DNA of 64,000 bases from Rhizobium sp. GN54 (GCF_021026345.1 NZ_JAJNCZ010000011.1:1-64000); one strand, 5' to 3'. Shown: positions 35,380 to 44,405, counted from the first letter of the stretch. Translations and numbers: made by a program. Notes: generated from the sequence alone by a model not told the origin.

Positions 35380-36996
35380 TCACTCTGATGCCTCCCCGAT
35401 ACAAAAGGCGGCCTCATCGAGCTCGACAACGATACGCGATCTCGTTGCCGCCGCGCTCTTAACGATCTTTGAGAGTTCAGTGACGTCGCTTGCCGTCTCA
35501 TGCCGCCAGTCGAACGCCGTAGCAATTGACTTGAAATCGGGCGTAAAGATCCTGACTCCAAGCAGATCGATGCCCGCGCGCACCATAGCCCTTTCGATCT
35601 CATGGTAACCGTTGTTATTCCAGAGGACAAGGATCAGGGGTGCGCCGTACTCAGTCACACTTCCCAATTCTGCAAGTGTGAACTGCAAGCCGCCATCGCC
35701 CATGAGCGCTACGACCGGTAGCTCGGGAGCGGCGATTTTCGCCCCTAAAGCCGCGGGGAGTCCGTAACCCAATGTCCCATAACCTGTTGCAGAATTGAAA
35801 AAGGTTTTTGGAGCCGTGGCCTCGAAGCCCATGCATCCCGCATACACTGGCTGGTTGGAATCCCCGACGATCACGACTCCCGGAAGAGTGTCGCGAAGTG
35901 TTTCGAGCATTGTTATTTGTACCCGCTGGGCAGCAGTGAGTTTGCTCTCCAGTGCGTGGCGGGCACTTGAAGCTGCCGTTTGGCCCCAGCCTTCAGCCTC
36001 TCGCGGTCGCACTGCCGGGCTTAGCGCCTCTATTGTCGCCTTGCTGTCGCCGACGAGCCGGATCGCGGGTCGCAAAGACCGCACGAGCTGTTCGGGATCG
36101 ATGTCAATTCTCACAAGCTTCTCACCAAGATGACGGCGGGTTGTCAGCGTTTCATCGAAGTCCGTCGGACCAAGCTCTGTTCCTACGGCAAGGATGGCAT
36201 CAGCCCTTTCCATAAGGTCCAGTGCAGCTGGACTCGCGGCGCTGATCGATAGGCCCAAGGGGTGTCCGGCCGCCAGAATTCCACGGCCGTTGATAGTCAT
36301 CAAGACGGGGGCCCTCAGACGAGATGCAAGATCCTCAATTTCCCGTGCTGCTCCAGTTGCACCGCCTCCTGCGATCAAGAGCGGACGTTGCGAATTGTTC
36401 AAGAACTGCGCAGCCTCGTTGATTTCTTTGTCATGCGCTGTGGGAGGCGCGGTAAAAACACGACGGTGAGATGACCTTACGAAATCGACTTCCCTCCCAA
36501 GCATTTCGACTGGTATCTCGATATGGATAGGCCTCGGGCGTGATGATTCAAAGATTGCAAAGGCGCGGGCAAGGACCGTTTCGAATTCCTGGGGGTGATG
36601 AATGGTATGACTGAAGGCTGTCACCTGACGCATTAGCTGACGCTGGTCGGGCAGCTCGTGAAGGTGGCCCTCCCCCGATCCCAAGGCGCCAGCGGAATTC
36701 ACAGTCGAAATTACCAGCATGGGGATGGAATCGCCATAAGCTTGACCCATCGCCGTAGCGATGTTGGTGAGGCCGGGCCCTGTGATGATGAAGCAGACTC
36801 CGGGTTTTCCGGAAACGCGAGCGTATCCATCCGCCATGAAGCCTGCACCCTGTTCATGTCGAGGGGTTACGTGGCGAATGCCGCTGCCCGTGAGCCCACG
36901 GTAGAGCTCGATCGTGTGTACCCCTGGGATGCCAAAGACATACTCGACACCGTAGTCGGTGAGGCAGTCTACGACGAATTGACCGAACGTCTTCAT
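35380..36996 (-). CDS. ThDP-dependent decarboxylase, AruI/acetolactate-synthase-like
   Basis: This 538-residue thiamine-diphosphate enzyme has the catalytic Glu in PRHEQGAGFMADGYAR, a central nucleotide-fold domain and the ThDP motif GDGGLQFTLAELG...NNNGYHEIE. It lies near proteins annotated as 5-guanidino-2-oxopentanoate decarboxylase (AruI), which share YVFGIPGVHTIELYRGL and CFIITGPGLTNIATAMGQAYGDSIPML. It would decarboxylate a 2-oxo acid made by transamination of a basic amino acid. It is co-transcribed with the M20 hydrolase upstream (ATGA overlap) and an amino-acid importer. The exact substrate is inferred. Confidence 0.82.
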   Translation of the reverse strand: MKTFGQFVVDCLTDYGVEYVFGIPGVHTIELYRGLTGSGIRHVTPRHEQGAGFMADGYARVSGKPGVCFIITGPGLTNIATAMGQAYGDSIPMLVISTVNSAGALGSGEGHLHELPDQRQLMRQVTAFSHTIHHPQEFETVLARAFAIFESSRPRPIHIEIPVEMLGREVDFVRSSHRRVFTAPPTAHDKEINEAAQFLNNSQRPLLIAGGGATGAAREIEDLASRLRAPVLMTINGRGILAAGHPLGLSISAASPAALDLMERADAILAVGTELGPTDFDETLTTRRHLGEKLVRIDIDPEQLVRSLRPAIRLVGDSKATIEALSPAVRPREAEGWGQTAASSARHALESKLTAAQRVQITMLETLRDTLPGVVIVGDSNQPVYAGCMGFEATAPKTFFNSATGYGTLGYGLPAALGAKIAAPELPVVALMGDGGLQFTLAELGSVTEYGAPLILVLWNNNGYHEIERAMVRAGIDLLGVRIFTPDFKSIATAFDWRHETASDVTELSKIVKSAAATRSRIVVELDEAAFCIGEASE

Positions 36997-38237
36997 GTTT
37001 GTTCACCTTTAGTTTCAAGAATTTGGGAGCAGGCTGCAGCCAGAACCTCACAGCCCAGCACGATGTCGTCCTCCCGTGTGTCTTCGTCGACATGATGGCT
37101 GACGCCGCCGATGCTGGGAACGAACAGCATGCCCGCTGGCATGATGCGCGCTAGGATTTGCGCGTCATGACCCGCGCCGCTCGGCATCCGCTGCCATCGG
37201 CCAGGCGCCATGCGGGATGCGGCGTTTCCAAGTGCATCCTGGAAATGGCAGCTCATCTCGTGAGGTTCGCTCTGTGCCAGAATTTCGAGCTCCACTCCGC
37301 ACGGCCCGGCCTGCCTTGTCAATGCAACCAGATGCTCCAGTGCCGCGCGCATCCGAGCAAGAACCGCCGGGTCGGCATCACGCACCTGCAGCAGCATTTC
37401 TGCATGATTTGGGATGATGCTCACTTGGCCGGGATCAAGCCTGATATTGCCGACCGTCCAGACGGTACGCTCCGCCGCCAGTTGTCGGAACCGTTCGTTA
37501 ATTGCGTGGGCAAAGGAAACCAGTGCCGCGCCCGCGTCCCGGCGAATTGCCATGCGAGTAGTACCCGCATGATTGCTGGCCCCCGAAAACCGCACGCGGT
37601 ACTGATGAATGCCGACGATGCAAGTGACGACGCCGAGCTTCAATCCCCGCGCTTCTAGATCGTCGCCCTGCTCGATATGGGCTTCAAGATAGCCGAGATA
37701 CTGGGACGGATCGATGGCTCGCCGATCGAGATCCGCAAGGCCAGCATCGGCAAGCGCCTCGCGCAGCGTCTCCCCGGTCGTGAGGTTGCGGGCGATATCG
37801 ATCTCGTCTTCATCCAGCGCGCCGATCGCCGAGCGGCTGCCGAGAAAGCTCGCAAAATGTGCCTCCTCGTCAGCGAAAACGGCAGCGTCCACTCCCGCGC
37901 CGCCGGGCGTGCCCGACTCTACGAATGCCCGGGCGATTTCCAATCCGTAGATGACGCCCATGGCGCCGTCGAGCCAGCCGGCATGGTTCTGCGAGTCGGA
38001 ATGCGAGCCGACGAGCAGCCGCCGCCGCGCCGCAGTGTTTTCGCCGACGATGTTGCCGATCCCGTCCATGCGTGACGAGAGGCCGGCTTCCTGCATGCGC
38101 GCCACCAGCCAGCGGCGCGCCGCCATATCCTCCGGCGAATAGGTGGGGCGATGGACACCTGTTTTGTAGGCTCCGAATGTGCGGAGCCGGTGCAGGTCGG
38201 CAAGGAGACGGTCCGGTTTGATAATGATGGCGGGCAT
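36993..38237 (-). CDS. M20 Zn-hydrolase, N-carbamoyl-amino-acid/allantoate amidohydrolase type
   Basis: This 414-residue enzyme has GSHSDSQNHAGWLDGAMGV, the Glu pair in ADEEAHFASFLGS, EAHIEQGDDLE, HAGTTRMAIRRD and a C-terminal SHHVDEDTREDDIVLG. These are the same family marks as the 24.4 kb enzyme, though the two are diverged. It hydrolyses an N-carbamoyl, N-formimino or ureido group. It overlaps the ThDP enzyme by 4 bases and follows the ABC ATPase after 73 bases. Together they suggest deblocking of an amino acid followed by decarboxylation of its oxo acid. Confidence 0.87.
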   Translation of the reverse strand: MPAIIIKPDRLLADLHRLRTFGAYKTGVHRPTYSPEDMAARRWLVARMQEAGLSSRMDGIGNIVGENTAARRRLLVGSHSDSQNHAGWLDGAMGVIYGLEIARAFVESGTPGGAGVDAAVFADEEAHFASFLGSRSAIGALDEDEIDIARNLTTGETLREALADAGLADLDRRAIDPSQYLGYLEAHIEQGDDLEARGLKLGVVTCIVGIHQYRVRFSGASNHAGTTRMAIRRDAGAALVSFAHAINERFRQLAAERTVWTVGNIRLDPGQVSIIPNHAEMLLQVRDADPAVLARMRAALEHLVALTRQAGPCGVELEILAQSEPHEMSCHFQDALGNAASRMAPGRWQRMPSGAGHDAQILARIMPAGMLFVPSIGGVSHHVDEDTREDDIVLGCEVLAAACSQILETKGEQT

Positions 38238-38310
38238 GGCTGCGTCGTTTGCCGGGGCGAGGCCTCGGCACGTCCTTTCGAAGTGAGGTTGAGATATGGT
38301 CGGCCGCCGC

Positions 38311-39093
38311 TCAGGCGGCGTCCTGCTTCTTGCTGACGACCGCCGCCAGGAACGCTTTGGTTCGCGCCTCCTGCGGGTTTTCCAAGACCTGCTCGGGCGG
38401 GCCGGTCTCCACCACGCGCCCGTCGGCCATAAACACGATCTTGTCCGCCACCTCGCGGGCGAAGTTAAGCTCGTGTGTGACGATGACCATGGTCATACCT
38501 GTCGCCGCGACATCACGCATGACCCCTAACACTTCGCCCACGAGTTCGGCATCGAGAGCGGATGTCGGTTCGTCGAAGAGCATCAGCCGTGGCTGCATCG
38601 CTAGCGCCCGGGCGATCGCGACGCGCTGCTGCTGCCCGCCCGATAGGTTGTTGGGAAAGGCGTCGGCCCGGTCGCCGAGCCCGACGCGGGCAAGAAGGCC
38701 CATCGCCGTGTCCCGCGCGGCCTGCCGGTCCTGCCGCAGGACCCGCGTCGGCCCTTCCATGACGTTCTCCAGCGCCGTCATGTGCGGGAAGAGATTGAAC
38801 CGCTGGAACACCATGCCGGTGATCCGGCGCTGGCGGGCGATCTCTTTGTCCGTCAGGCGGTGCACGACGTCGTTTTCGACGCGGTATCCGGTCAGTTCCC
38901 CGTCGAGATAGAGCGCCCCCATCTCGATCGTCTCGAGCTGGTTGATGCAGCGCAGGAATGTGGTCTTGCCCGATCCGGAGGGGCCGACGATGCAGACGAC
39001 CTCGCCCGGCATGATGTCGATGTTGATGTCGTGGAGGACCTGGTGGTCGCCGAATTTCTTGCCGAGCCTGACGGCCGATACGAGGGGTTTCAT
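38311..39093 (-). CDS. Polar amino-acid ABC importer ATPase
   Basis: This 260-residue GlnQ-type ATPase has Walker [19 protein letters not shown], signature NLSGGQQQR, Walker [13 protein letters not shown] and VTHELNF. The ATG at 39093 overlaps the permease stop (ATGA); a further upstream codon lies inside the permease gene and is rejected. It resembles the 8.5 kb ATPase, as do the partner permease and binding protein, so the two importers are paralogous sets with the same gene order. Confidence 0.92.
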   Translation of the reverse strand: MKPLVSAVRLGKKFGDHQVLHDINIDIMPGEVVCIVGPSGSGKTTFLRCINQLETIEMGALYLDGELTGYRVENDVVHRLTDKEIARQRRITGMVFQRFNLFPHMTALENVMEGPTRVLRQDRQAARDTAMGLLARVGLGDRADAFPNNLSGGQQQRVAIARALAMQPRLMLFDEPTSALDAELVGEVLGVMRDVAATGMTMVIVTHELNFAREVADKIVFMADGRVVETGPPEQVLENPQEARTKAFLAAVVSKKQDAA

Positions 39094-39929
39094 CCGTGCC
39101 TCCCGCTGTTTGCGAAGCCGCGCGCGAAACGCTTTTCGATCCACATCTGCACGACGGAAAGGAGGGATACGATCACCAGATACCAGATGGTGGCGACGAA
39201 CAGCATCTCCATGATCTTGGCGTTGCTGTAATAGATGTCCTGGGCCGTTCCGAGCAGTTCGCCGAAGCCGATGATGCTGGCAAGCGCCGTCACCTTCAGC
39301 AGGCCGATGAACTCATTGCCGAGCGGCGGCACGACCACGCGCATCGCCTGCGGCAGGATGATGCGGCGCAACGTGTCGGAATAGGTCATGCCGATCGACT
39401 TGGCCGCCTCGTACTGGCCGATATCGACGGCCAGCATGCCGGAGCGGATGATCTCGGACGTGTAGGCGCCCTGGTTGAGGCTGAGTGCGATAAGGGTCGC
39501 GGCTAGCGGCGTCATGACGACCACCGTCTTGGCTTCCCACAGGCCCGGAATGCCGATAGTCGGAAAGACGAGTGCCAGATTGTACCAGATCAGAAGCTGC
39601 AGGATCATCGGCGCGCCGCGGAACAGCCATGTGTAGAACATGGCGGCGGAGGACAGCACCATGTTCCGCGAGGAACGGGCGATGGCGGTCAGGATACCGA
39701 TGACGATGCCGATCGCCATGGCGATCACCGAAATGACGACGGTGGTGACCGCGCCCCTCATGATGCGCTCGCTGAACATGTACTCCCCGACGACCGGCCA
39801 GTCGATGGTGCCGACCGCAAATGCGTACACGATGTAGGCCCCGGCGGCCAGCAGGACGGCGGCGGTTGCAAGGCGCCCGAGGTGAAGCGGGCGCGCATGC
39901 TTGAGTTTCGAGATGTCGATGACGTCCAT
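39090..39929 (-). CDS. Polar amino-acid ABC importer permease
   Basis: This permease has about 279 residues. Its first membrane helix (about residues 15-35) precedes an FSERIMRGAVTTVVISVIAMAIG segment, and the EAA loop reads GQYEAAKSIGMTYSDTLRRIILPQA. Two starts compete. ATG 39929 gives the usual length with a weak GGA site. GTG 39983 would overlap the binding-protein stop as GTGA and add 18 residues. It forms the channel for the binding protein at 39980-40816. Confidence 0.87.
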   Translation of the reverse strand: MDVIDISKLKHARPLHLGRLATAAVLLAAGAYIVYAFAVGTIDWPVVGEYMFSERIMRGAVTTVVISVIAMAIGIVIGILTAIARSSRNMVLSSAAMFYTWLFRGAPMILQLLIWYNLALVFPTIGIPGLWEAKTVVVMTPLAATLIALSLNQGAYTSEIIRSGMLAVDIGQYEAAKSIGMTYSDTLRRIILPQAMRVVVPPLGNEFIGLLKVTALASIIGFGELLGTAQDIYYSNAKIMEMLFVATIWYLVIVSLLSVVQMWIEKRFARGFANSGRHG

Positions 39930-39979
39930 ATCCGGCTTTCGCTGGTCGTTTGTCCTGTCTTCGAGAGCGAACGAGAGCG

Positions 39980-40816
39980 TCACGGCGCGTCGCCCGCATT
40001 GACGGTGGGCGCATCGAGCGCACTGGCGTCGAGGCCCCATTTCTTGACGATCTCGAGATACTCCCCGGACTTGAAGAGATCGTCGAGCGTCTTGAGGATC
40101 GTATCACGCAATTCGGTGTCTTCCTTGTTGAAGCCGATGCCGATGCGCACATTGGTGAACGGCTTGCCGACGACGCGGAAGGGGCCATCCGTGCTCGCGA
40201 GCACGGTCGGGATCGCCTCGGTGCCCTGCACGGCGCCGACCGCGCGGCCCTGGTTTATGTAGAGGAACTCGGATGCCATGTCGGTGTCGGTGATCACGTC
40301 GATGGCGGGAAGGCCGGCGGCGACGCAGTTCTCGTCGCTCCATTTCTTGACGGAGTCCGGATATGTAGTGCCGCGGTTGGTGGTGACGACCTTGCCGCAG
40401 AAATCCTTCGGCTCCTGGATCTCGGTGTTCTTGTCGAGCGTGTAGAAGGTCGTGCCGGCGCTCAGATAGTCGATGAAGTCGAAGCTCGCGCGCCGCTTCG
40501 GCGTGTCGTACATCCCGCTTATGATCAGGTTGATGCGGCGCGATTGCAGGTTTGGCGTGAGGCCTTCGAAGCGGGAATGGACGAACTCTACCTCCAGCCC
40601 TAGCTTGCCCGCGATCGCGCGGATGAGGTCGACGTCGAAGCCGACGAGTTCGTTCGTCTTGGGATCGATGAACTCCATCGGCGGGTGGTCGCGCTCGGTG
40701 CCAACAATCAGCTTGCCGGAATCCTTGATGTCCTGCGGCACGGTTTGGGCGGAGACGCCGCCGGCGAAGAGCGTGGCGGCGAGGGCCGCGGTAGCCAGAA
40801 TTCCAATTTTACGCAT
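39980..40816 (-). CDS. Periplasmic amino-acid-type solute-binding protein (SBP family 3)
   Basis: This 278-residue binding protein has a clear signal peptide (residues 1-23, cleavage at VSAQT). The mature part has KLIVGTERDHPPMEFIDPKTNELVGFDVDLIRAIAG, RINLIISGMYDTPKRR and LEIVKKWGLD. It matches the 10.2 kb binding protein in several segments, including MEF/MEM..DPKTNELVGFD. It probably recognises a polar amino acid or derivative. It follows the deacetylase by 44 bases in the same direction. Confidence 0.92.
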   Translation of the reverse strand: MRKIGILATAALAATLFAGGVSAQTVPQDIKDSGKLIVGTERDHPPMEFIDPKTNELVGFDVDLIRAIAGKLGLEVEFVHSRFEGLTPNLQSRRINLIISGMYDTPKRRASFDFIDYLSAGTTFYTLDKNTEIQEPKDFCGKVVTTNRGTTYPDSVKKWSDENCVAAGLPAIDVITDTDMASEFLYINQGRAVGAVQGTEAIPTVLASTDGPFRVVGKPFTNVRIGIGFNKEDTELRDTILKTLDDLFKSGEYLEIVKKWGLDASALDAPTVNAGDAP

Positions 40817-40860
40817 TGTTCCCTCTTTTTTTGGTTTGACTGATATTTGAACGCTTCAGG

Positions 40861-41775
40861 CTAACGCACCGGGCGAACGATCTGCGGCACCGGCTGTTGC
40901 CAGAAAGGTAGTTTCTCCTCGCGCGGCTTCCATTCACCGCTATCGACGAGGCCTTGCACATGCGCCGCGATCTCCTCCATCGTGGCGAACCAGACGTCTC
41001 CCTTGGCCCGCATGTATTCGATGAGGTCCACCATGGCCTGGGCACGGGCGGGCCTTCCCGACACGAACGGATGCCACACCGAGGACCAAAGGCCTCCGTT
41101 CGCCCAAGCGGCATCGAATTCCGACCGGAATACCTGCATGGCCTGCTCCGGCGACTGGATCGGCAGCATGTGATTGAAATCGCGCATGTTTACATATTGC
41201 GGCCAGTCATCCAGTGCGTGGTCCGAAGGCAGTTCCAGGAGAGCGCCCTTTTCACTGCGTATCATGTAGGGCACGTCGTCGCCGGAGAGCGAGGCGTCAT
41301 AGGCAAAGCCCTCGTCGATCAGGAGGTCGAGCGTGGCGGGCGAGAACGCGCCCGAGGGGCAGCGATAACCAGCCGGCCGTTTGCCGGTGATCCGCTCGAT
41401 CGCCTGGATGCCGGCTTTCAGCACCGTCGCCTCGTCGCTTGCGTCGAGGGCGTTGACCCGCTCGTGCAGCCAGCCGTGATGGCCGATTTCGTGGCCCGCC
41501 GCCGCCAGTTGCTCCACCGCTTCCGGGTAGGTTTCGACGCACCATCCGGGAACGTACACCGTCTGCTTGATACCGTAATGTTCCCAGATGCGGATAAGCC
41601 TCGGCACCGCGACTCTCGGGCCATACCGCAAGGCCGAGGAGAGCGTGATGCGCCGCATCGAATCCTCGGGATAATAAAGGTGCAGCAAGCTTTCCGCATC
41701 GAGGTCGAACGCGAAACAGACAGCGCAGCGTGCGCCGTTCGGCCATTGCGGCGGGTTGTCGATCAGCTTGAGCAA
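40861..41775 (-). CDS. Polysaccharide-deacetylase-family (NodB-fold) hydrolase
   Basis: This 304-residue NodB-fold enzyme has the catalytic/metal Asp in CFAFDLDAES, metal His in EIGHHGWLHERV and GYRCPSGAFSPATLDLL. It lacks a signal peptide, so it acts in the cytoplasm, like the amidase or allantoinase branch rather than cell-wall deacetylases. The start is TTG 41775 with GGAAGGAG 8 bases upstream. It is the first gene of the importer-carbamoylase-decarboxylase operon and diverges from the TetR gene. It may open an amide or imide ring of the imported substrate. Confidence 0.85.
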   Translation of the reverse strand: MLKLIDNPPQWPNGARCAVCFAFDLDAESLLHLYYPEDSMRRITLSSALRYGPRVAVPRLIRIWEHYGIKQTVYVPGWCVETYPEAVEQLAAAGHEIGHHGWLHERVNALDASDEATVLKAGIQAIERITGKRPAGYRCPSGAFSPATLDLLIDEGFAYDASLSGDDVPYMIRSEKGALLELPSDHALDDWPQYVNMRDFNHMLPIQSPEQAMQVFRSEFDAAWANGGLWSSVWHPFVSGRPARAQAMVDLIEYMRAKGDVWFATMEEIAAHVQGLVDSGEWKPREEKLPFWQQPVPQIVRPVR

Positions 41776-41923
41776 AAGGCGTTCTCCTTCCTGCGGCCGC
41801 GCGCGGCCGGCGGCCTGTCGCGACGGAAAGGCCGGCTGTTTTCATTATTTTGTCGATTGGCTGCGCTTCCCACTTGAACCGCGCTCGATATATTGACATG
41901 TTCCACGACTACAAACTTAGTGT

Positions 41924-41941
41924 CAACTCTAAAAATAGAGA
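41924..41941. promoter_or_regulatory. Palindromic operator in the deacetylase/TetR divergent promoter
   Basis: AACTCTAAAAATAGAGAC holds the inverted repeat CTCTA-AAAA-TAGAG. It matches the reverse complement of 12288-12305 at 16 of 18 positions. It ends 56 bases before the TetR ATG and 149 bases from the deacetylase start, so it could control both directions. Confidence 0.6.
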
Positions 41942-41996
41942 CGGAATCAGTTTTGACGAAAATGCATATTTCCATGACCGTGTGGAAGGACAGGAC

Positions 41997-42623
41997 ATGA
42001 CCGGAGGACTGAGGTTCAAGCATCGCAAGAAGCGGGTGGAGCAAGTGCTCGACGCCGCCGATGCTCTGTTTCGCGAGCAAGGTTATGAGATCACCAAGAT
42101 CGAGGAAATCGCCGAACTGGCTTCCGTGGCGCCCGCATCGGTCTACAACTACTTCAAGAACAAGCCGAACCTGCTGATGGAGATTGCGCTTCGCCACGTG
42201 CAGGCGGCCCTGCCCGAGCGGCGCAAGTTCCTGGAAAATCTCCCGGACGATCCGGTGGAAGGTATCCTCGCCTTCGAGCGCCTCCTCGCGGATCAGGCTG
42301 TGCGCCACCTTACCCGCGAATGCTGGAGGGTGGTCATGTCGGCGCAGTTCCTGGACACCGGCGGCATCGCGCACCGGACCGGAAAGCGCCTCGACCTGCT
42401 GCTGCGACGCCAGTACATGCGCATGCTCGCGGCCTATCAACAGAACGGGCGGATCAAGCCCGACATCGAACTCTCCGTGCTTTGTGACCTGCTTCTCGGC
42501 ATCGGCAGCGCCGCGCTCGCCCGGCTCGTCACCTCCAGCATGATGAAGCCGGAAGCGATGCGCGAATGGGGGATCCCGCATCTGGAAATGGTACTGCGCG
42601 GGGTTATCGAAGACCCAGTTTAA
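41997..42623 (+). CDS. TetR-family transcriptional regulator
   Basis: This 208-residue regulator has an N-terminal DNA-binding domain (RVEQVLDAADALFREQGYEITKIEEIAELASVAPASVYNYFKNKPNLL, about residues 12-60) and a helical ligand domain. The ATG at 41997 follows AAGGA at good spacing; in-frame codons back to 41850 would run across the operator and are rejected. It diverges from the deacetylase-led operon and precedes the AbgB-like gene. It probably represses one or both. An unusually long palindrome overlaps its stop codon. Confidence 0.9.
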   Translation: MTGGLRFKHRKKRVEQVLDAADALFREQGYEITKIEEIAELASVAPASVYNYFKNKPNLLMEIALRHVQAALPERRKFLENLPDDPVEGILAFERLLADQAVRHLTRECWRVVMSAQFLDTGGIAHRTGKRLDLLLRRQYMRMLAAYQQNGRIKPDIELSVLCDLLLGIGSAALARLVTSSMMKPEAMREWGIPHLEMVLRGVIEDPV

Positions 42624-42650
42624 CAAATTTGGAGTCAACTCCAAATTTGT
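42623..42650. promoter_or_regulatory. 28-base perfect palindrome at the tetR 3' end
   Basis: ACAAATTTGGAGT (42623-42635) is exactly inverted at 42638-42650 with a CA centre, starting at the last base of the tetR stop. Its core GAGTCAACTC shares GTCAACTC with the two CTCTA operators at 12.3 and 41.9 kb. It lies 169 bases before the AbgB-like start. It may be an operator for that gene; as a terminator it lacks a T-run. Confidence 0.55.
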
Positions 42651-42818
42651 TCTTGCGCGGTTTGTCCGCATCCCCTATGCATAGGTGGTGGCCCGCGCGG
42701 CATACTCATTCCGCCGGGCAAACCTGAAATTTTCTGAACCGCCTTGACGCGCAGCGGCCATTCTCTTGTGAGAACGGTGACGGCCCATTGCGCCTTGAGA
42801 GCGGAACCGGGAGCACCC

Positions 42819-44405
42819 ATGACCAGAAGTGATTTCTCTGCCGCCCAAAACCACGCCCTGGACTGGCTCGATGCAAATCGCGCTCTTATCTCCACCTGGC
42901 ATCAGACGATCTGGTCGTTTCACGAGCCTTCATGGCGTGAATACCGTTCGTCCCAGTGGTACGTCGACCGGCTCCGGGAAGAAGGCTTCGAGGTCGAGCA
43001 GGGGTCCGCGGGAATGCCGACGGCCTTTTGCGCGACCTGGTCGAACGGTGACGGACCCGTTGTTGGCGGCTACGCCGAATATGATGCGGTGCCCGGCCAA
43101 TCCCAGGTCGCCGAGCCGCGCCGCGCGCCGCGGCCCGGAACGACGAAACACGCCGCTGGCCACACCGATCCCCATTCCGCGCTCGGCATGGGAGCTTTCG
43201 CCGGCTTTCTAGCGGCCAAGAAGGCCATGGAAGCGCATGGCATCACCGGCACTCTGCGGTTCTTCGGCGAGCCGGCGGAGAAGATGTGCGGTTCCAAGCC
43301 GGTCCATGCCGCCCACGGCTATTACGACGTGCTGGATGCCGCGATCAGCTTTCATCCGCATTCCTTTAACGCGCTCACCAACGGCTGCTTCTGGGACACG
43401 ACCAGCGCGCCCTACTGGAGCCGTATTTACACGTTCGAATGCGACACCCCTGAGACTTGGCTCGACCAAAGTCGCGGCGGCGCCGTGGCGCATGCACACG
43501 CGACCGCGCGCGCGCCGGGTGCCATCGACGCCGTGTGCCTCATGTACACCAATTCGAAGATGATGAAGGAATCCATGCTGCCGCACACCGGCACCTGGAC
43601 CCTCAATGAATTCATTCCCGTCGCCGGGCAGGCAACGGCCGACAACCTGGCGCCCGCCTATTCCCAGATACAGTATTCCATGCGGGCGCCGACGCTGGAA
43701 ATGTGCGAGACCGTCTTCTCCGTGCTCGACCGCAATGCCGAGCACATCGCCGCGATGACCCACTGCACCTGGCGGGCGGACTGGATCACCAAGACCCGCG
43801 CGGGCCTGCCAAACCATGCCCTTGCTGAGCTGACCTTCCGAAATTTCGAAAAGCTCGGAGCGCCCGTGTGGGGCGACGCGGCCAAGCAATTCGCCCGCGA
43901 AGGTCAGCGCAATCACGGCATCGAGCCGATGGACGAGCCCTTCATCGACAATATGATGCGGTTGACCCCGCCACAGGAGGCCGAAGCCGCTTTTCGTCAG
44001 CAGTTGCCGGCATGGCAGTTCAACTACGCGGCGGACGACTATGTCGAATACACCTGGCACGCACCGACGGTCCGTCTTTATGTCGCCCGTCCAACGCTTA
44101 AGCCGGATCCAGCCGGCAAGCGCTACGGCGAGTGGCTTCGGCACGCTATGAACGGCGATCCAGCCTGCATCGACCCGATGTGGAGCAAGGCGGCTGACGT
44201 CATTTCCACGACGATCCTCGACATGATGACAGATCGCGCGGCCCTCGAACGCGCCCAGCAGGAATTCCGTGAAAGAACTGGCGGCGGTGTTGGCGGGTCG
44301 CGGTGGGTGCAGCCTCAGCTTCCTTCCGACTTCCAGGCGCCAGTGGACTATCGCTGGCCGGAATGGATCGACACCCCCCGCGGTCCCGAATGGTCGGTGC
44401 GCTAG
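42819..44405 (+). CDS. M20-family amidohydrolase, AbgB (aminobenzoyl-glutamate hydrolase B)-like
   Basis: This 528-residue peptidase-M20-type amidase has YAEYDAVPGQSQ, AAGHTDPHSALGMGAFAGF, FFGEPAEKMCGSKPVHA and a long C-terminal domain with the dimerisation insert between. Normal M20D enzymes have a Glu-Glu pair (PAEE); this one reads PAEK, and the usual GCGHN motif is AGHTD. The ATG at 42819 follows CGGGAG. It is predicted to cleave an N-acyl or peptide-like amide. It stands alone after the palindrome and is followed 42 bases later by an unknown gene. Confidence 0.82.
   Translation: MTRSDFSAAQNHALDWLDANRALISTWHQTIWSFHEPSWREYRSSQWYVDRLREEGFEVEQGSAGMPTAFCATWSNGDGPVVGGYAEYDAVPGQSQVAEPRRAPRPGTTKHAAGHTDPHSALGMGAFAGFLAAKKAMEAHGITGTLRFFGEPAEKMCGSKPVHAAHGYYDVLDAAISFHPHSFNALTNGCFWDTTSAPYWSRIYTFECDTPETWLDQSRGGAVAHAHATARAPGAIDAVCLMYTNSKMMKESMLPHTGTWTLNEFIPVAGQATADNLAPAYSQIQYSMRAPTLEMCETVFSVLDRNAEHIAAMTHCTWRADWITKTRAGLPNHALAELTFRNFEKLGAPVWGDAAKQFAREGQRNHGIEPMDEPFIDNMMRLTPPQEAEAAFRQQLPAWQFNYAADDYVEYTWHAPTVRLYVARPTLKPDPAGKRYGEWLRHAMNGDPACIDPMWSKAADVISTTILDMMTDRAALERAQQEFRERTGGGVGGSRWVQPQLPSDFQAPVDYRWPEWIDTPRGPEWSVR

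Noticed and set aside
41850-41996. Longer TetR N-terminus from 41850
   Set aside because: It would run through the palindromic operator and add residues foreign to TetR proteins; ATG 41997 has a good AAGGA site.
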